A stretch of 64,000 bases of DNA from Rhabdophis nuchalis. Its lineage: Eukaryota > Chordata > Lepidosauria > Squamata > Natricidae. Shown here piece after piece: positions 10,814 through 21,660 of this stretch (position 1 is its first letter; every line of letters begins with the position of its first letter). A program made the position numbers and the translations under genes. The stretch spans positions 20,891,019-20,955,018 of the forward strand of contig CM077651.1 in NCBI GenBank assembly GCA_039707465.1. The letters are read 5' to 3'. Below the pieces are notes generated by a model. It searched no databases, was not told the DNA's origin, and saw only the letters and a list, made by a program, of their open reading frames with translations.

Positions 10814-11405
10814 GAATACATTAGAACATAAGAACATAAGAATAGCCTTGCTGGAACAGGCCACAGCCCATCCGGTCCAGCATTCTGTCTCACACAGTGG
10901 CTCACCATTTGCTTCAGGGTATTCCCAAGCAGATGTCTTCATCTGCTTATGATTCCCTGCAAATGGCATTGAGAAATATCCTGCCTATCTCTCCAACCCG
11001 GAGGGTGTCCTTAGGCATCCATAATGATAGCCATTGATACCCTTGTTCTCCATGAACTCGTCTAATCCTTTCTTAAAGGTGTCGAGGCTGACAGCTGTCA
11101 CCACTTCTTCTGGCAGGGAGTTCCATAGACCAGTGATCCTCTGGGTGAAAAAGTACTTCCTCTTATTTGTTTGAGGTCTAGCTTCCAAAGGTTTCATGGA
11201 GTGCCCCCTAGTTCTAGTGTTGTGCGATAGGGAAAACAGTTTTTCCTTTTCTACTTTGTCCACACCGTGCATGATTTTATAGACTTTAATCAGGTCACCT
11301 CTCAGGCGCCGTCATTCTAGAGTGAAGAGGCCCAGCCGTTGCAGCCTCAGATGGTAAGGAAGGTGTTCCTCTAATCGTTCTGGTTGCCCTCCTCTGCACC
11401 TTTTC
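10814..11405 (-). mobile_element. CR1/L3-like LINE, 3' part
   Basis: The tail reads as TTATGTTC repeats on the minus strand (GAACATAAGAACATAAG on plus, about 10822). The minus-strand frame to 11272 carries FFTQRITGLWNSLPEEVVTA and SLDTFKKGLDEF, the C terminus typical of this CR1-group branch. It is 5'-truncated and clearly distinct from the CR1 copies ending in 'cttccaactctgttattct'. Confidence 0.85.
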
Positions 11406-11410
11406 CATTT

Positions 11411-12304
11411 CCATTACATTACAGCAGATTGTATGAAGATGTTGCAGAAGTACTTAAATTTCATATTCTAAGTGAGATTTTCAAGAGATATCATAGTCCA
11501 ATATGAGCGGTATGAAGGTGATACCACCAATAGAATTAACAACAGAGTGGAGAGAAAAAGACTTATTATAAGGCAACTTTAACACAGGTTGTTGTATCAT
11601 AGTTGTGTGTGACATTAAGAATGTGCACTGCCTCTCTTAGCTGTGATGTAAAGTCAGACTTAACTCCCATTAAGCCTAAAGAAATTTTCTGCTTATTTAA
11701 TGAAACTTCCATTAACATTTCACAAAAAGAATAAGAACACAACAGAAACCAAGACACCTTTGGAAAAAATTAATCACGTCTAAAGATGATTAAAGAAATG
11801 CAAGGAAACCTTTTTATTAAAATAGCTGAGACTGAAGCTTCAATTAATGAAATACAATTCATGGTTATTACCTTGACTAATAAAGTTTGTAAGTGAACAG
11901 AAAGCTTGTAATAAAGTAACAGACCCAAGAACAAATTGCCAGTAGCAAAACCAAAATTGGAAGAAAAAAAACTTAGCCTAAGTGAAATTAGAACATCAAC
12001 AAATGTCTTGACAACAATTTGCATGTATTTCATCCTCTTTTGTTTTTTTTCTCTATAATCGAATCAAGGAAGGAAAGCAAACAAATGGCTTTAGAACCAA
12101 CTTCTATGAGGTTAACGAAACGTGAAGGGTGAACTTAATGTAAAGTTAATTACATTAATGAAACTATCAGTTGTAACACAGACTGAAGAAAAAAAGAAGA
12201 AAGATGCACAGTCTCCTTAGTTTAAAATACCTGGAAACAGGCTAAAAACAAAACAAATTAGCTGCCACTTTGATGGCCCTTAAAATGTTGCTTCTATGGG
12301 CATC
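11411..12304. other. Unassigned AT-rich sequence
   Basis: I see no recognised repeat or gene. Short frames on the minus strand lack domains. Confidence 0.5.
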
Positions 12305-13020
12305 TACATGACATATAGAATTAGAGAATGACCGAGTTAGAAGGGACCTTGGAGGTCATCTAGTGTAAGCGCCTGATCAAGCAGGAGATGTATGCGGGTC
12401 CAGTCTTTTCTAAAATCACCAGAGATGATGACTGCTGGCGAAGAAAGCAATCCACCAGGACAGGGGTGGGAAACTCAAGGCCCACAGGCCAGATCTAGCC
12501 CACAGGGCCACCCTGGAAATAACAAAGAACCAGCCTATGGTGCCTCCTCTGCCAACAAAATCAGAGCTCGGGAGAGCCACATGCAGCCTTCCCAAGCTCC
12601 ACTTTTGCTGGCAGAGGGGTTGCAGGAGGCCATCCAAGCCAAAAACGGAGTTCACTAGCCCATTTTCTCTGGCAGAGCACTCGGGCAACCACAGGTGCTC
12701 CTAACATGAGTGATGTCATTCTGGCCACATCCACCTCAGCTGCCCAAATTCAAACACAACTCTGATGCGGCCCCCAATGAAATTGAGTTTGACACCCTTG
12801 CAACTAGGAGGAAAGCCATTCCACTAATTAATTGCTCTTACTGTCAGGAAATTTCTCCTTAGTTCTGGGTTGGAACTCTCTTTTAAGGATCTTCCTTCTG
12901 TTATTTCTTCTCCTGCTCTCCAGGTGACCTGGAAAACAAGTCATCCTGCCCTCCTCCTGTGACAACTCTCCAGTCCTGCTCATTATTTCAAGTTGAGCTG
13001 AAAAACTAACCTCACCCAAA
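12305..13020 (-). mobile_element. CR1 LINE 3' end, split by a hAT element
   Basis: The left part carries the CR1 3' signature GAAGGGACCTTGGAGGTCAT and the right part (12801-13020) continues with ATTCCACTAATTAATTGCTC and GTCAGGAAATTTCTCCTTAG. The reading resumes after 12801 at the expected CR1 position, so the intervening 340 bp is a later insertion. Confidence 0.85.
12461..12801. mobile_element. hAT-type short element (CAGGGGTGTCAAACTC family)
   Basis: The left end CAGGGGTGGGAAACTC and right end GAGTTTGACACCCTTG are inverted repeats. Flanking octamers CACCAGGA and AACTAGGA match at 6/8. The interior has GCCCACAGGCCAGATCTAGC and no transposase. It sits inside the CR1 at 12305-13020. Confidence 0.75.
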
Positions 13021-13110
13021 AATTGAATAATCATTCAAAGAAGGAAAAAATTGAAATCCAGATTACTTTTGTATTTTTAAGTAGGTATACAGAATATGTT
13101 TTGAAACAGC

Positions 13111-13190
13111 TTTAAAAAGGAGATGAGCACCACTCCCTAGAGTCAGAAACAACTAGCACATATGTGTGAGGGGAACTTTTACCTTCACAG
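13111..13190 (+). mobile_element. Sauria SINE 3' fragment
   Basis: Only the last ~80 bp remain: GAGATGAGCACCACTCCCTA, then ACAACTAGCACATATGTG and TTTTACCTTCAC. Confidence 0.75.
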
Positions 13191-13559
13191 AATATGTACA
13201 TCTACAGATGTGCACACAGAGAGAGAGAGAGAGACACACTCTCCAACCTAATTTCCACACAAATGTCTAAGATAAAGAAGGTAAAGACAGCAAAACAAGA
13301 CTCAAATGACAAAGAAAGAAGATGCTGGAAGACTCTGGTGAGTCAGATCAAACTAAAAGTCACCTTATCTTGGGCACAGTTAGATGCAAGGCCATCTAGC
13401 AAGGCTATGAATATTGCCAATATCTGAAGATCTACAAAGGAAAACCAAACATGTATAGGTTCAATGTTTTCTTGTGATAATCCCAAAATGTAATACAGCA
13501 TTACAATCACCAAAACATCAACCTGTGTTGAGCTGAGGACAAAACCACTTAGTTTCAAG
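13191..13559. other. Unassigned, with short (GA)n
   Basis: A GAGAGAGA tract lies at 13220-13234. Nothing else was recognised. Confidence 0.5.
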
Positions 13560-14057
13560 TTTTGAGTTTATTTGACTTATATCCCGCACATATCTCCCCG
13601 AAGGGACTCTGGGCGGCGCACAGGAGGTTAAAAACAAATATACAGATACAGATACATGATAAATAATTTCATAAAAACAAATTAATTTTCAAAAATTCCT
13701 GTGCTAAAATTTACTAAAATCCCCCTAATTAAAACACTGATTGCTAATTATAGACTTCGTCATTATAGGGTAATCAGGCTAGGGCGGCTTGATGGAAAAA
13801 GTGCGTCTTTAGGCGCTGGCGGAAAAGGCGAAGGTCCGAGGTGGTGGGAAGTTCGGGAGGAAGGTCGTTCCAGAGGGTTGGGCCCGCCACAGAAAAGGCC
13901 CTTCCCCTGGGCGTCGCCAATTGGCATTGCCTAGCCGACGGCACCCGGAGAAGACCCTCTCTATGGGAGCGGATCGGTCGCAGGGATGTATGGGGCAGGA
14001 GACGGTCTTGCACATAACTAGGCCCCAAGCCATGGAGCGCTTTGAAGATGGTTCAGC
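13560..14057 (-). mobile_element. L2-clade LINE 3' end
   Basis: Inverted 3' UTR (TCTGGGCGGCGCACAGG, about 13607) precedes the C-terminal coding part to about 14030. The minus-strand frame 13774-14028 includes LRPIRSHREGLLRVPS, LATPRGRAFSVAGPTLWNDL and LKTHFFHQAALA. The LINE stops at AAGATGGTTCAGCACC, its truncated 5' end. Confidence 0.88.
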
Positions 14058-14984
14058 ACCACTTAGGCCTCTCCTGCATCAATATTGAAACTAATAGCTG
14101 GAAAGGAAACATTTCAATTCGTACATCCATTCCCTGATATAAACCCTGTACTTTTTAGCACTTCAGGAATGAAGAAGGTTTAAAATGATTGACAGCTGTG
14201 TGATTACCAACTCCTTGTTCCTACAAGGATGGAACATACTGGGGATTGCTAACCTTTGAACACTCAGGACAGCTGAAGAAATAAAGAATGATCTGCTGCC
14301 CAAATGAAATCTTTTTCCTGCTTCTATGAAAGTGAAGATCGGGTACCAGGAAAGGTGAGTGATCAAGAGAAGGACTGGATATTTTCTTTCCTCCCAAGCC
14401 TAGCTCTTGAAGGCCATCACTGAGGTGCTCCTTGACTCCTGTGACATCAACTTAAGCTCAGAATGCTCATAAAGACAGAGGTAAACACTGTGAAATGATT
14501 TACTGACACCTCTTTACCAGATGGTCATCTAGTTAGGAGGCTAGCATCAGTTTCTCCCATCGTTCGAAATATATCTTCTTTTCCATCATGACAGGAAGGA
14601 ATTGGACCATCTCCCTCTTTGAAGGAATCCCTGGGTTTTTTTTCCAGAAGACTCATTCAGAGGCAAATAGTTGCATTACAGAGGCATCCTGGAGAAAGTG
14701 GAAGGTTTGGGGATGGGCTTTTTAAGAGAAGGAAATGGAAACTATGATAGAAAGCAAGAAAACTGAAAGGGTGGGCCAACTTTAAACCCCCTTTTGAGAA
14801 ATTCTTGATTTTTTTTTGTTGGATGTGCTCATATTTTGGGTACTTGGTTAATGGAGCTTTATCTGCTGCCAATATATATTTCCCAGTCTTTTTTTTTATA
14901 TAGAAACAGATTTGTAATGTTGTTTCCTCGTCACATCTAAAGTTTAGCAGGGGCAGTGGTGGAACAAAGATGAGCCAAATAACA
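14058..14984. other. Unassigned sequence
   Basis: No recognised repeat. The 114-codon minus-strand frame at 14657-15001 overlaps CR1 and the hAT insertion and shows no domain, so it is not called. Confidence 0.45.
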
Positions 14985-15447
14985 CAGTTGGAAGGGACCA
15001 TGGAGGTCCTCTAGTCCAGGAGTCTCCAACCTTGGCAACTTTAAGCATGGTGGACTTCAATTCCTCAGCCAGCAAAGCTGAGGAAAAGTTGGCTGAGGAA
15101 TTCTGGGAGTTGAAGTACTCCATGCTTAAAGTTGCCAAGGTTGGAGACCCCTGCTCTAGTCCAATCCTTTGCTCAAACAGGAGACCCTATACCATTTCAG
15201 ACGAATGGATGTTCAGTCTCTTTTTAAAAGCCTCCAGTAATGAAGCAACCACAACTTCTGAAGGGAAACCATTCCACTGGTTTACTGTTTTCACTGCCAG
15301 GAAATTTCTCCTTAGCTCTAGGTTGCTTCTCTTCTTGGTTAGTTTCCATCCATTGCTTCTTGTCCTGCCTTCTGCTGCTTTGGTAAATACATTGATGGCC
15401 TCTTCTTTGTGGGAGCCCCTCAAATATTGCAACACTGCTATCATGTT
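14985..15447 (-). mobile_element. CR1 LINE 3' part, head-to-head with the next CR1
   Basis: The 3' end is at the left (GGAAGGGACCATGGAGGTCC). On the minus strand the C-terminal coding part carries RTRSNGWK, LRRNFLAV and VNQWNGFPSEVV. It ends at GCTATCATGTTGC, where a plus-strand CR1 begins. A palindromic hAT element sits in the 3' UTR. Confidence 0.85.
15017..15153. mobile_element. Palindromic hAT-type element, 137 bp
   Basis: The terminal 34 bp at each end are inverted repeats with one mismatch, starting CAGGAGTCTCCAACCTTGGC and CAGGGGTCTCCAACCTTGGC. The centre also pairs (CTTCAATTCCTCAGCCAGC against GCTGAGGAATTCTGGGAGTTG), so nearly the whole element can fold. CTCTAGTC flanks it exactly (15009-15016, 15154-15161). 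Confidence 0.92.
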
Positions 15448-16315
15448 GCATCTACACGGAGGGAAGTATGCAGTGGGGTACCCTAAGGCTCTATTTTCGG
15501 TCCAGTACTCTTCAACATCTTCATCAATGATTTGGATGAGGGGATAAATGGGGAACTCATCAAATTTGCAGACAACACCAAGGTAGCAGGAATAGCCAAC
15601 ACTCAAGAAGATAGGTTTAAGATACAGAAGCATCTTGATAGACTTGAACATTGGGCACTATGTAACAAAATGAAATTCAATGGTGAAAAAAGTAAGGTTT
15701 TACAGGAAAAACAAAATGCACAGGTACAGTATATGTGGTACCTTGCTCAATAGTAATAACTGTGAGAGGGATCTTGGAATCCTAGTGGACAATCATTTAA
15801 ATATGAGCCAGCAGTGTACTACAGCTGCCAAAAAAGCCAACACCGTTCTAGGCTGCATAAACAGAGGGATAGAATCAAGATCACATGAAGTGTTAATACC
15901 ACCTTATAAGGCCTTGGTAAGGCCACACTTGGAATACTGCATTCAGTTTTGGTCGTCACGATGTAAAAAAGATGTTGAGACTCTAGAAAGAGTGCAGAGA
16001 AGAGCAACAAAGATGATTAGGGGACTGGAAGCTAAAACATATAAAGAATGGTTGCTGAAACTGGGTATATCTAGTTTATGGGTAGCAATGGGTAGAAAAT
16101 AATCAAGGAGAGTAGCAACTTAGAACTAAGGAGAAATTTCCTGACAGTTAAAATAATTAATCAGTGAAACAGAGGTTGCAATGCTCCAACACTGGAAGCT
16201 TTAAAGAAGAGATTGGACAGCCATTTGTCTGAAGTGGTGTAGGGTATCCTGCCAAAGCAAGGGGTTGGACTAGAAGACCTCCATGGTCCCTTCCAACTCT
16301 GTTATTCTATATTAT
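15448..16315 (+). mobile_element. CR1 LINE, RT region to 3' end
   Basis: It starts near GGAAGTATGCAGTGGGGTAC and runs through the RT region and C terminus to the 3' signature GGAAGACCTCCATGG..CCTTCCAACTCTGTTATTCT at about 16285-16310. 5'-truncated inside RT. Confidence 0.9.
15470..16102 (+). pseudogene. CR1 reverse transcriptase remnant
   Basis: Boxes in order: a GVPQGS-like box (about 15476), LFNIFINDLDEGIN, FADNTK where FADDTK is expected (15566), [55 protein letters not shown] and [15 protein letters not shown]. The second aspartate of the catalytic pair is asparagine and there are at least two frame changes, so it cannot be active. Endonuclease and N-terminal RT are missing. Confidence 0.85.
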
Positions 16316-16386
16316 TCAATGGTTCAAAGTTTGAGAAGAAATTCTGCTCTAAGATCTTAATACAACATACTTACAAAGTACCACTT

Positions 16387-16444
16387 AACCAGTTTGTTTA
16401 GAACATCATGTTCTTTTTAACATGGTGTTCTAAACAAGCTGGTT
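16387..16444. repeat. Perfect-class short hairpin (26-bp arms, 6-nt loop)
   Basis: The left arm 16387-16412 and right arm 16419-16444 pair at 24 of 26 positions around loop CTTTTT. Arm sequence includes CAGTTTGTTTAGAACATCAT. It is not part of a repeat I recognise and no 8-bp target duplication was found. Confidence 0.85.
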
Positions 16445-17768
16445 ATGTAATACTTTTCTCATCCGTGCAAAACAAGCCACACCGGTTGCATGCTGCCTTT
16501 CGAACAAGTAAAAGCATAGATACTTTGTCTTGCATTTTCTGATAGATATAGTTCTCATGCAGTTAGTAACTCCTTTTACTTTTTTATGCTAAGACAAGAG
16601 ACTGAGAAAAAAACTATTTTCCATGTTCTTTCCAAAAATGGAGTTAACCTGGCAAGAACAGATTCCAGTAAATCAAAACGGGCTACATTAAATTTTCTCA
16701 TGGATCAGTAAGAACAAATGCTTTCATTAAACTATAACTGGGAGAAACAGTCAGTCTCCACCCAATTAGTCGTGAAACCATTTTTAGCGGCCTCAAGATT
16801 AAATAAAAGGATTGTGGTAATGGACCATGCATATGTGTATTAGAAAAATAAAACATTTTGAAATCCAGCAAAGGCTCTGGAAGGAACCAGCATTGCCCAT
16901 TTATATCAAGTATAACAAGAGACAGGTGTTCAGCTATTAAAGTCATGATTGCTGTAGCAACCACAGATGATCAGGGGAATCACAGCTGTTGCTTAGGTTA
17001 GAATTTTGTATTTACCTAGAATTTTCATTTGCTTCTCTAAAATACGTTGCTGATGACCCATAAAAGATGTTGAGGAAGTAAAAGCATGTGGTAATTTGCA
17101 GTACCCTAAGAGTGCGCTAAAAGCATACAGGAAATAATCTCTTACTTCATTAATACACAACCTTTTGCGGAAGAAGTAACTTATGCCATTAATTATCTGA
17201 ATGTAGTTAAGAACAATTTTCAACTTCTTCTTACTTATGTTATTTAAGCTGGAAAAAACTTATTTAAGCTGGAAAAAAACTTATGAGGAGGTCTGGGACA
17301 TTTGCTTTCTCCCTGTTGAGGCTCTCTTTTTTGTGGTTTCACTAATATTTCCTGGTTGAGTTGCCTATGTGTCAATCTCACCAAAAAATGGCTTCATGGG
17401 ATGGCCACAAAATATATAGAATTATAATGGGAGCTCCCGCAGCACTACCGTTGATCTTGTTGGCCTCATCAGGCTAAGTGATGAATAGAATTATGTTGAG
17501 TAGGCTCTAGACGAACACAAGAAAAATGGGAAGTATGTCAAAGTGGAGGGAATTGGTTGAAAATTGGACTTCATTAAGCTGTGAGGGCCTACTCAAAACC
17601 TCTTAAGATGCAGTTGAAATCCACTGAAAATCTTAAATTAGTCCAATTTATTTTTGCTAAGAACTAGAAAGTTCGTTTTCATGAAGACAGACTGTGGATT
17701 CTGTACTGTTTACAATAATAAAATAGCACATTCTCTTCAGAGACTATTAATTGTCACTGTTATTACCT

Positions 17769-17770
<2 letters not shown>
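16445..17770. other. Unassigned sequence with one short tandem duplication
   Basis: TTATTTAAGCTGGAAAAAAC is repeated in tandem at about 17238-17281. No gene or known repeat was recognised otherwise. Confidence 0.5.

Positions 17771-17809
<39 letters not shown>
17771..17809. repeat. (ATT)n microsatellite, left flank of R4-like LINE
   Basis: Thirteen perfect ATT units immediately precede the R4-like fragment. Confidence 0.95.
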
Positions 17810-17810
<1 letters not shown>

Positions 17811-17811
17811 T

Positions 17812-18719
17812 GTGGTTAATCTTTGGTGAGATTCACAGCCTTTGGTAGCTCAACAGCTCGAGTCCTAACAAAGGACCTAGGAACTGTCAAGGTAACCTCG
17901 GAGGATATAAGCTGTTCCAAGCAGGGTGGCCCTTTGTAGAGTCAGAATGCTCAAGTCCGGCAAACCTAGAACCTCCACATAGCGAGGCAGTTCCCTAGGT
18001 ATTGCTCCAAGGGCTCCAATCACAATTGGGACAACACACGACTTTCTCTTCCACAGTCGCTCAACTTCAATTTGCGAGTCCCAGTATTTTGTGATTTTTT
18101 CTTGCTGCTTATTTTCAATTCGTGCATCACCAGGTATTGCAATGTCAACGAACCATACTTTTTTTCTTTTCAATTATTGTTATATCAGGTGTGTTGTAGG
18201 ACAAGTGCCTGTCAGTCTGAATTCTGAAGTCTCACAAGATCTTGACTTTCTCATTCTCTAAAACTTTATCAACCTGATGTTCCCAGTGATTTTTGTTGTA
18301 CTCAAATTCAAACTTCTGGCACAATTTCCAGTGAATGATCTTAGCAACATGGTAATGGAGTTGTAGGTAGTCAGTTTGTGAAATTTTGCTGCACCCACTG
18401 ATCAGGGGGTCAACTGCCTCATATTTCTCATTACAGAGGTGATATTTGCTGTTGGTGGTAACATGTTGAATTTTTGCCTTCAAGCAGTTTGTGGCTAATG
18501 CTTGTTCTTGAGCTGCCAAAATAAAGCCTTCTGTTTCTTTTTTCAGTACTCCCGATCTTAACCAGTTCCAAGTTACTTTTTGGTGAGCTTTGCCTTCAAT
18601 ACTTTTCAAGTATTGGCCATGCATAGATTTGCTTTTCCAATTTTCAGCTCGCTTCTCAATTACTTCTTTCTTATATTCAGCTTTTGACTTAGTTGTCTTT
18701 AAAAGGTCTCCTTTATTTA

Positions 18720-18720
<1 letters not shown>
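17812..18720 (-). mobile_element. R4/Dong-like LINE, C-terminal part
   Basis: The segment lies exactly between two (ATT)n tracts. It encodes the C terminus of a LINE with the restriction-like endonuclease layout rather than an apurinic-type endonuclease. It lacks the RT domain (truncated). Dong of silkworm is documented as inserting in TAA repeats, which fits the flanks. Confidence 0.75.
17877..18715 (-). pseudogene. R4/Dong-like ORF remnant, endonuclease region
   Basis: Two minus-strand frames follow in order. The first (18624-18232) has TEGFILAAQEQAL, a degraded zinc-knuckle-like segment (YHLCNEK...DPLISGC, with first Cys and His lost) and IHWKLCQKFEFEY. The second (18173-17877) has FVDIAIPGDARIE, KITKYWDSQIEVERLW and IVIGALGAIPRELPRYVEVL. 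Between them a PDI motif is readable near 18185. PD and the later D resemble the catalytic residues of restriction-like endonucleases in the R2/R4 group. Frameshifts and the lost Cys/His make it inactive. Confidence 0.75.
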
Positions 18721-18798
<78 letters not shown>

Positions 18799-18799
18799 T
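18721..18799. repeat. (ATT)n microsatellite, right flank of R4-like LINE
   Basis: About 26 perfect ATT units. In the CT-rich reading they produce a polyleucine frame that is not a gene. Confidence 0.95.
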
Positions 18800-19069
18800 A
18801 GTAATAGTGATGTCTATTTTCAGGATAATAAGATAAGTGAGAAAACTACTTTTAATGCTGAGCAAAAAAAAATGTCCTGATTTTTTTCTACTAGATTTCA
18901 TTCAATTTTATGGGGGGAAAAAAGATCTGAAATGTGCTTCAAAGGGGAAAAATGTTTTGAGAAATACTCATAAATGAAGCTGAGCATGAATGCCCTATAT
19001 TTCACATGTAATCATTTCCTGCACAGATTATGGCCTCTCTGGTCCTTGTGTTTCAGTGAAACTCCAAAA
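18800..19069. other. Unassigned sequence
   Basis: AT-rich, no recognised element. Confidence 0.45.
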
Positions 19070-20235
19070 GAAACCCTCACAAGGGATCTAAGTGTCCTAG
19101 TAGGCCACTACTTAAGCATGAGTCAGCAGTTTGCTGCAGCTGTCAAAAAAAGCCAAGTTCTAGTCTGCATCAACAGAGGGATAGTTACAGGGGTGGGCTT
19201 CAACAATTTTTGCAATGGGTTCTCTGCCCGATTGCTGGGTGGGCATGGCCATGGTGGGCATGGCCTAGTCAGCCTCCTGCACCCTGGCGGGGGGATGTTT
19301 TCAGCCTCTCTGGGCTCCTGAGGTTCTCTTCTGGAGGCTCTCTTCCGGAACTTCCCATTTTTTGCCTACCCTGGGCTCTGGAGGCTTTCCTTGAGCCTCT
19401 AGGAGGGCAAAAACAGGCTCCATTAGGCTCAGGAGGCTCCCTAGAGGCTGGAAACAGGCCATTTCCAGCCTTCTGGAGCCTTCAGGAGTCCTGTTTTTCA
19501 CCTTCCCTAGCCTCCACATGGCCCCTGTACTTACCTGATATCCAAAACAGTCCATGTGGAGACTCCTGGGAGGAGAGGGGCAGGGTGGGGGCAGCCAGGA
19601 GAGGGAGTAGGGGGTTTGCTGAACCATGCAGAATCTCCACTAGAGGATTGGGCAAACCCGGAGCAGCCCACCCCTGGATAGTTATAAGAACATGTGAATT
19701 GATACTACCACTTCACATTGTATTGATGACCACCCTTGGAATACTGCATCCAGTTATGGTTACTCCAATACAAATAAGATGGTGGGATTCTAGGAAGAGT
19801 CCAGAAAAGAGCAATTAAGATGAGAAAGGACCTTTGGGATAAACTGTACGATAAACAATTGAGGGGACAAGGTATGTCTAGTCTAATGAAGAGAGGTGAT
19901 ATGATAGAGTACTTCCAGTACTTGAAGGGCTGTCACAGAGAAGAGGGGCTTGACTTAGAGTTGAAAGCACCTGAGGGCAGGACAAGAAGTAACAGGTGTA
20001 AGATCATTAAAGAGAAGTCCAACCTACATCTAAGGAGACATTTCTTCATAGGGAGAACAATGAATCAGTGGAACAGATTAATTGTGGAAGTTGAAGATGT
20101 TCCACCACTGGAAATTTTCAAGAAAAGTCCGGCAGCCATTTATCCAGAATAGTATACTGTATGGTCTTTTGTTTGAATAGGAGGTTGGACTAGAAGACCT
20201 CCAAGATCCCTTCCAACCCTATTACACTAAGTTTT
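19070..20235 (+). mobile_element. CR1 LINE 3' part split by a hAT element
   Basis: The left part (19070-19187) encodes TRDLSVLVGHYLSMSQQ, then VKKSQVLVCINRGI. After the insertion, 19685-20235 continues with the C terminus (SLMKRGDMIEYFQYLKGC, RTRSNRCK, LRRHFFIG, MNQWNRL) and the 3' end (GAAGACCTCCAAGATCCCTT). The coding order is preserved across the insertion. Confidence 0.88.
19188..19676. mobile_element. hAT-type element, 489 bp
   Basis: Inverted termini CAGGGGTGGGCTTCAA and GCAGCCCACCCCTG are flanked exactly by GATAGTTA (19180-19187, 19677-19684). The interior is GC-rich with repeated GAGGCT / TCTGGAGGC units. A 202-codon frame crosses it from inside to the CR1 beyond and has no domain, so it is not called. 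Confidence 0.9.
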
Positions 20236-20389
20236 GTGAAGGAATTGCTTTACTGAATTTTTATAATGTCAGTCCTATCCTTCAGAAGTTGTTCAAAAAA
20301 AAATCCTCATCCAAGAAAGAATTTCAAAATAACTTTCATCCAATCTTTCTACAAATTTGGTGGATACTTTCAAATCTAAATGATTTTCC

Positions 20390-20552
20390 TGACAGTTAGA
20401 ACAATTAATCAGTGTAACAGCTTGCCTCCAGAAGTTGTGAATGCCCCAACACTAAAAGTCTTCAAGAAGATGTTGGATATGAAATGGTATAGGGCTTCCT
20501 GCCTAGGCAGGGAGTTGGACTAGATGACCTCCAAGGTCCCTTCCAACTCTGC
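20390..20552 (+). mobile_element. CR1 LINE 3' end
   Basis: It carries GACAGTTAGAACAATTAATC, CAGCTTGCCTCCAGAAGTTG and the 3' signature GACCTCCAAGGTCCCTTCC, and runs directly into a pentanucleotide tract. Confidence 0.85.
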
Positions 20553-20582
20553 TATTGTATTGTATTGTATTGTATTGTATTA
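20553..20582. repeat. (TATTG)n at a CR1 tail
   Basis: Five to six perfect TATTG units sit exactly where the CR1 tail repeat (normally ATTCT/ATTCTG-like) belongs. Confidence 0.95.
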
Positions 20583-21364
20583 TTCCTTCTAGTAAGAATG
20601 AAGCATTCTGGATTACTTTAAGGAACAGTAATCTAAAATGACAATTTAACTACTGAGCTATCTTTTAGCTGTAGTGCTTTGGCTTCTGGCATAAATTTGC
20701 ACAACAAATATAACTTATAGAATGTGACTTTCCAAACTCCACCTAGTTCTTTCACCATTATAACACTATTTACTGGTCATGTGTCTCTTTAACAGCGGCA
20801 TTCACTGTGGATCAGGTTTAGAAAATTACAATTACAGCTGCAATTATGGGATCAAATTCTCTTTTTATGTCTTTCATGCATGCAACTCAAATATGAAACA
20901 AGCAGGACTTTCATCACATCTCTGCAACTGCCATCTTGATTTTCTGTCCTTCTCCAGCAGATATTCCTGGTAGTTAACATTGTTCATACAATCTCTTCAA
21001 GGAGAGAGTGACATTTTCATTAATTGCTTTGGCAATTGCTCTGTTAAGTTTCTGTGTCTATAGTAGCCAGATGTGTGGATGTTGAATGATGATCCTCAAC
21101 CTGGTCCTTGCTTAGAATTCTTCCAGGATGGGAAGATTCCTCAGTCAAGTCTTCTAATAGCAAATTGCTCAGACTGTATTCTGAGGTCTTTAAAGCCAAA
21201 GCAGCTCTATTTTCAGCTATACTTTAGTGATCTCAATGGTGGTCCCTGTGGAAAAGGACAGTATCTCTGGACGGTGTTTATCAGGATTCTGAGGGGCAAG
21301 TATGGCCCATTGGCTGCTCACCTGTCCTGCTAACATGATATTATCATATTGCCTGGGTTGTAAT
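20583..21364. other. Unassigned sequence
   Basis: No recognised element on either strand. Confidence 0.45.
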
Positions 21365-21617
21365 TACCGTATTAGACAAAGTATAAGACAAAGTCTTCCA
21401 GAAAAAAAAGTGGCTGGAAACGTCTGTGCATCTTATACAGCAGATATTGCAGGGGGGAGGGAGGTTGGTTCAGTGCCAATCAGCTATTCTAGAATGGGCC
21501 ACAATGGCGGTGGCAAAGGGGCCACAGCGAATGCGCCAGATGAATACCGGATGGATGCCGGGAGGCAGAGGCAGATTTTTTTTTCTTGTTTTCTCCTCAA
21601 AAACTAGGTGCATCTTA
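21365..21617. mobile_element. Remnant of the TATAAGACGCACC inverted-repeat family
   Basis: The left end TACCGTATTAGACAAAGTAT and right end TAGGTGCATCTTATAAG are the family termini (compare 46989 and 58826). The right terminus is lost where (ATAAG)n and the L2 begin. Confidence 0.6.
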
Positions 21618-21660
21618 TAAGATAAGATAAGATAAGATAAGATAAGATAAGATAAGATAA
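21616..21660. repeat. (ATAAG)n at an L2 tail
   Basis: Nine ATAAG units abut the 3' end of the minus-strand L2. The unit is also present in the end of the preceding element (CTTATAAG), so either could have seeded it. Confidence 0.95.

Noticed and set aside
15187..15651. 154-codon minus-strand frame
   Set aside because: Its second half is real CR1 C terminus, but the first half is antisense to the neighbouring plus-strand CR1. The fusion is created by the head-to-head junction.
19210..19818. 202-codon plus-strand frame
   Set aside because: It crosses a GC-rich hAT-type element into CR1 sequence and shows no domain.
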